Source: Spirodela intermedia (taxonomy: Eukaryota; Streptophyta; Magnoliopsida; Alismatales; Araceae). Taken from it: DNA of 64,000 nt. Where the stretch lies: NCBI GenBank assembly GCA_902729315.2, contig LR746264.1, positions 7,037,878 through 7,101,877 on the forward strand, in the 5' to 3' direction. The position numbers were made by a program, and so were the translations under genes. Position 1 is the stretch's first letter. Each line of letters starts with the position of its first letter. This document shows, piece by piece, positions 59,087 to 64,000 of this stretch. Under the pieces are notes generated by a model. That model had not been told where the DNA came from. It was given only the letters and a program-made list of their open reading frames with translations, and ran no database searches.

Positions 59087-59585
59087 GCTCAGCTGGAGCA
59101 GGAGGCCAATAATTTAAATCTGTAGGACCTTGCTGGTGAGTAGATGGGTGGTGGGTCGTCGTGATATACAGCCTGTTTCGTGTTCTTGCTGGAGTTGACT
59201 TGTTAGATGTCGTTGGGGAGTGTCTAACCTTGAACAGCTGACTTCCTCGCGACAGAGGAGATGTGGGTTCGGATTGCAGCTTCAGGCACTTTGCTCAGAC
59301 TCTCTCTCGGTTTTCGTACAATAATCTCTGTGATATAGGGACCTCCTTCCTTCTTCATGCTCTCTTTCTCTCTCGATCTCTCTCGACCTTGTTATTTCTG
59401 AATTTATAGCGTTACCTAGTGGTGATGGGGGGGGAGTCTGAGGATAGGTGCTGGTGGTAGGGGGCTAAAATGGCGATATTTGTGCAATAATCGGCGAAAT
59501 TAGGTTTATTTAAGCAGGACTGAACGGGGAACGCTGGGGCACAGTTAACCCGTCTCCGTCTCTCGCTCTCTCGCAGCTTCCCCCC
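59087..59585. promoter_or_regulatory. Region between the ERI-type gene and dihydropyrimidinase
   Basis: About 500 bases between genes in the same direction. It holds the 3' untranslated region of the first and the promoter and leader of the second. A CTCTCTTTCTCTCTCGATCTCTCTCG tract lies at about 59361-59388. A TTTATAGCG string near 59403 could be TATA-like. Confidence 0.45.
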
Positions 59586-62500
59586 ATGGCATCGGAACCA
59601 GGTTCCCGCTGGGCGCGGCGGAATCAGGCAGCCCTCGTTGTTCGTGCCTCTGTTTCCTTCTTTATAGTCCTCGCCGCACTGTTGCAGGCCAGCGACTCGC
59701 AGGAGACGCGTGGGGACCACGGAGTAAGCGCCTTCCGGCGTCTCATCTCTGACATCTCACTTCTCTGGGAATCGCCCGGTGCTAACGGGATCAGGGTGCG
59801 CTTTGGCAGTTCTGTGAAATCAGGTTCCAGGACGTGAATTCTAGGTTTTCGTCTCCGTCGAAGATCCTGATCAAGGGAGGCACCGTAGTGAACGCCCATC
59901 ACAAGGAGGTTGCCGACGTCTATATCGAAGACGGAGTGATCGTTTCCGTGAGGCCTAACATCAAGGTAGGCGTTCTCCGTAATGAATATCAATGAATACC
60001 AAGATCAATCATACTAACGGAAGAAAAAAGAAATCCCAAGCCAACACATCCATCGTATTGGTGACTACATTAAGCTACCTTTGACGATTAGACTTCGTAA
60101 TATCTTCGTTGATGAGATCCGTAATCTTGCTTGACTGGAAAATAAGGTGCGAGGGGCAAGCCGATTTCATCTCGCCTTCGAAATCACGAATCTCATAAAT
60201 AAAAACGAAATTACGAAGATGTTGGATATTCTTTGTTGCGCCAACTCCTTCAGTGACCCCCGAGTCTCTGTTCTAAACACAACCATATCTCCACCCTGAC
60301 GATCATCTGGCTGTAGTGATGGCCTCAAGAAATAATGGCCGTGTGTTGGGGGAAGGGTCGATGATTTTGATAATTAGCCTGTTTCTGGTCCATCAAACTC
60401 TTGCTTTCAGGTCGATTGTGATGTTACTGTACTCGATGCCAGTGGGAAGTACGTCATGCCAGGTACCCTGATCCAGAATCATCTCCATAATGGAGAACGT
60501 CCTCATTGATTCTTTGCTAAAGATATTTGACCACTTTGTGAACGGAACAGGTGGCATCGACCCTCACACACACCTGGCAATGGAATTCATGGGAACTGAA
60601 ACTGTGGATGACTTCTTCAGTGGCCAGGCTGCCGCATTGGCAGGAGGAACAACCATGCACATTGACTTTGTTATACCTGTAAATGGAAGCCTGTCCGCAG
60701 GGTTTGACTCCTACGCTAAGAAAACAAGGAACTCAGTCATGGATTATGGCTTCCACATGGCCATCACAAAGTGGGATGAAGCTGTTTCAAAGGAGATGGA
60801 GCTCATGGTTAAGGAAAAAGGTTCCCACCCTCTAGATATTGATTTTGACGGCGAGAATTGAGTGTTTAATTTCCATCCTAATCCCATTTTTCCTGTCTTT
60901 CTGGCCATAGGGATCAACTCTTTCAAGTTTTTCATGGCCTACAAAGGGTCTCTTATGATTAGTGATGAGCTTCTCCTGCAAGGTTTGGAAAAATGCAAGT
61001 CTCTTGGCGCATTGGCCATGGTTCATGCAGAAAATGGAGATGCTGTCGCTGAGGGACAAAGGAAGATGATAGATCTTGGTATCACAGGCCCTGAAGGGCA
61101 TGCTCTTTCAAGGCCTCCCTTGGTAAATGCTCAACAAGTAGCCTACTAGTACGTATTGGCTGAGAAATGTTGGAGTCATTGGGCCATCCGGCTCAGAACC
61201 AATTGGCGGTGGGAGGATTGGCTCATCTTTATTCTTTTCAAGTCTATGTTAATACCATTACGAAACTTTAAATCTTAGCATGCCCGTCCAATATGAAGCT
61301 GACTTTTTAGACTTTGTCTCGTGAAGACCACAAATGAGTTGCGTTCAATTCAAGAGAATGATGACCTCTAATTATGTTTTAGTTATTTGGCCATCCAAGT
61401 GGAAATCAATTGGCAATGTGTGACTGTCAAACCAAAATACCCAACAAACTCTAGGTCTCCCACCTGTATATCACAAGCTTAGTCTCTGTAATAATTATTA
61501 AAGAATTCTTCTTAACAACAAATGCTTGCTTGCCATGTATACTTGATAAATAGTTTAGGTCTATTCTATTAATACTAGTTGATATTTTCATCTGCTGATT
61601 TATATCATCATCTATTTGATTCTTACAGCTGGAAGGAGAGGCAACTGCTAGGGCTATCCGTTTGGCTAAATTTGTAAATACACCATTATATGTGGTTCAT
61701 GTGATGAGCATCGATGCTATGGAGGAGATTGCAAATGCTAAGAAATCCGGTTGGAGTCCTCTTTTCCTTTCTTTTTTTCCCCTTTTTGTGGTCAATATTG
61801 CTAATGTCAAAAGATTAATGGCATTGAATTGCATTCATTGATAGTAATAATTTTTCATCAATGCTACCTGACTTCTCAGGCAAATTATTCAATAAATTTC
61901 TAGTGTACTGATTGCAAAAATAAACTAGCACTCACATTTTGATGTTCAATAGACCCCTATTTAATTCTGATAAATCACGCATACATCTAATTGATGATAT
62001 TATTTTAAATTTTATTATCAGCGTGGGAGGTTCCGCATTTATTCTTACCTGCTAAATTATTTCGTAGCACTGCATTTCCAATATATTTCTGAAGGCCCTA
62101 AAATGAATTATTATGACACCTGTAAACCTGCAGGACAAAGAGTTATTGGAGAGCCAGTTGTTTCTGGTCTGATCCTTGACGATTCATGGTTGTGGGATCC
62201 CGACTTTACAACTGCAGCGAAGTAAAAATTATAATACTGTCTCTTGAGACCTTTTTTTTATTCTGCTATTTCTCAAATTTTTCGATCATGGACGCAAAAA
62301 ATTATTTCCCCGTTCAGGTATGTGATGAGTCCTCCCATAAGGAAAGCTGGACATGATAAAGCTCTTCAAGCTGCCCTGTCATCAGGAGTATTGCAGGTTT
62401 TTTTTTTCATACATGGGCACCTTAAATAATGCATACTCCTCAACCATGTTAAAAAAAACATCACAAATCTTTTATAATGATAAATACTGGCAGAGTGCTT

Positions 62501-63614
62501 AACAGCGTCGGGGATTCTTTCTCGCCTGAGGTTTTTTTTTGTGGCGTCAGATGATCTTGTTGCCTCTGCTGTTTCACCGAGCAGATGAACCTAACCACTT
62601 CATAGCTTTTGTTTTGTTCCTGATATGCTTGTTAATATATAGATGATTTCTCAGCACAAGTTCACAGTCATCTTTCAGGGCACTAATTTTAAAACATCAA
62701 AGATAGGATCTGGGAAATCACGCTGCCATGGTTATGATAATGGTGTTTTTTTTCCATTGTATTATGCAGCTTGTAGGAACAGACCACTGTACATTCAACT
62801 CCACACAGAAAGCTTTTGGTATAGATGATTTCCGCAAGATTCCAAATGGTGTCAATGGTGCGCACTTATTTTCCATTTCCCATCATAATGGACAAATGCT
62901 ATTTACTTTTAATGGTCTACATTTCCTCAACATAACCAGGAATTGAGGAGAGGATGCATCTGATTTGGGATCTGATGGTGGTGAGCTTCACTAGTTTTGA
63001 CATTTGACGGCAAATGATTCAAAAACATCTTTTTCGGAGTTTAATGATTCCAGTTTAATGATGCAGGAGACGGGTCGAATCTCTGTTACCGACTATGTCC
63101 GAATCACAAGCACCGAATGGTACTTAAGCAGCATCCTCATGATTCTAGCTCATGCGTAAAACTGGACCTCACCCTTATTTTCTTGTTCCTTCTGTAGCGC
63201 TCGGATATTCAACATTTACCCAAGAAAAGGGGCGATACTAGCTGGATCTGATGCTGATATAATCGTGCTCAACCCCAATTCGACCTTTGAGATTTCAGCA
63301 GCTTCCCACCATTCAAGGTCCGACACAAATGTGTATGATGGGAGGAAGGGCAAGGTAATCTCCCTCAGGCTGCCGCCCGTCCGTCGACAAGACGCGGTTC
63401 TAACCTGTTTCTGACTCTCCAGGGGAAAGTAGAGATCACGATTTCACAGGGGCGGGTCGTGTGGCAAGATGGCGTGCTAAGAGCAGAGCGGGGCTCGGGG
63501 AGGTACATAGAAATGCCGCCATTTGGTTATCTCTTCGATGGTCTGGGGAAAACCGACGAGAACTATCTCTCTTCTCTTCGAGCTCCTGTCCGGCGCGCTA
63601 AATCTTCGGTGTAA
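59586..63614 (+). CDS. PYD2: Dihydropyrimidinase (second step of uracil/thymine breakdown)
   Basis: Thirteen exons join in frame to 548 residues: 59586-59723, 59810-59965, 60411-60462, 60551-60820, 60911-61122, 61629-61749, 62134-62221, 62318-62396, 62770-62857, 62940-62980, 63067-63119, 63198-63354 and 63423-63614. The enzyme opens dihydrouracil and dihydrothymine to the carbamoyl-beta-amino acids. The amidohydrolase metal site is complete: GGIDPHTH (H121, H123), the carboxylated-lysine segment FKFFMAYKG (K217), AMVHAENGD (H244), YVVHVMS (H300) and GTDHC (D377). [10 protein letters not shown] and [12 protein letters not shown] close the barrel. The N-terminus has a hydrophobic run ([14 protein letters not shown], about 23-36) suggesting entry to the secretory system, as reported for plant dihydropyrimidinase. 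Exon 1 is the least conserved. Confidence 0.95.
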
Positions 63615-64000
63615 GGTTCTGGAATCCCTGCGCCTCTCTCAATCTGATGTACAACAGAGGTAAATAATGCACATTGGTTGTGAGTTCACTTGCAAATATC
63701 CTCAATCCGTGGTTAGAATGATGAGATATCTGCATCGAGCGCCGGAATCCCTTGTTCTATTTCTGGGTCAGATCAAAAGTCCACAAGGCAATAAAATCGT
63801 AGGTGAATTGCAATCACAGATCGGAATTAGATGTATAGTGAGAAGACGAAGATATCACGGAGAAGGAATATGGGAGTGGGGAGAAGTTTGATTATTAATG
63901 GCAAGTGTTTGCTTCAGGATTCTATATACTGCACGTTATTTAGAAACCATCGGAGGTGATTAGCTTCATCCGAAGACAAATTTATTGGCAAACTAGTACG
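63615..64000. other. Dihydropyrimidinase 3' region to window end
   Basis: Expected 3' untranslated and intergenic sequence. A short plus-strand open frame (63667-63891) has no recognisable feature. The window ends without a further gene. Confidence 0.5.

Overview
The window is nuclear DNA of a flowering plant. Genes are interrupted by many GT-AG introns, intergenic stretches are AT-rich, decayed Ty1/copia retrotransposons are present, and every recognisable protein belongs to a plant family. GC-rich coding exons in AT-rich surroundings suggest a monocot or an early-diverging angiosperm, but the sequence alone does not settle this. Exon coordinates below were worked out by hand from splice-site consensus and from reading-frame continuity across each junction.

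Left third (1-25.3 kb): a tandem array of five tau-class glutathione S-transferase (GSTU) copies, all on the minus strand. Three are open (9351-10110, 20969-21728, 22488-23244). Two are broken: one at 15163-15923, and one split by a copia element with its pieces at 5641-6328 and 862-917. The array ends against an intact F-box gene (23758-25270, minus). Fragments of the 3' half of that F-box gene lie inside the array at about 8.5-9.0 kb and 19.4-20.0 kb. The array therefore grew by segmental duplications that carried GST, spacer and F-box 3' end together. A first copia element (918-5640) has two LTRs, a primer-binding site, a polypurine tract and a near-perfect 5-bp target duplication. A second, truncated copia remnant (about 10.3-14.3 kb) is itself split by another insertion.

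Right two thirds (27-64 kb): a compact run of conserved single genes. They are an arginine/serine-rich protein with a C-terminal SMAP domain (minus), a mitochondrial-type PPR protein (plus), the nucleolar/nuclear GTPase NUG2 (minus), protein arginine methyltransferase 3 (minus), translin (plus), an ERI-type 3'-5' exonuclease with a GRF zinc finger (plus) and dihydropyrimidinase (plus). Most are housekeeping functions: RNA processing, ribosome assembly, arginine methylation, small-RNA metabolism and pyrimidine breakdown. Two pairs are head-to-head and probably share promoter regions (SMAP protein/PPR and PRMT3/translin).

I found no convincing new biological system. The most informative unusual features are the mosaic history of the GSTU array (near-identical first exons beside divergent second exons, and a frameshift shared by two pseudogenes), the F-box fragments duplicated with it, a duplicated promoter block with a hairpin upstream of one GST, and the adjacency of two small-RNA nuclease genes.
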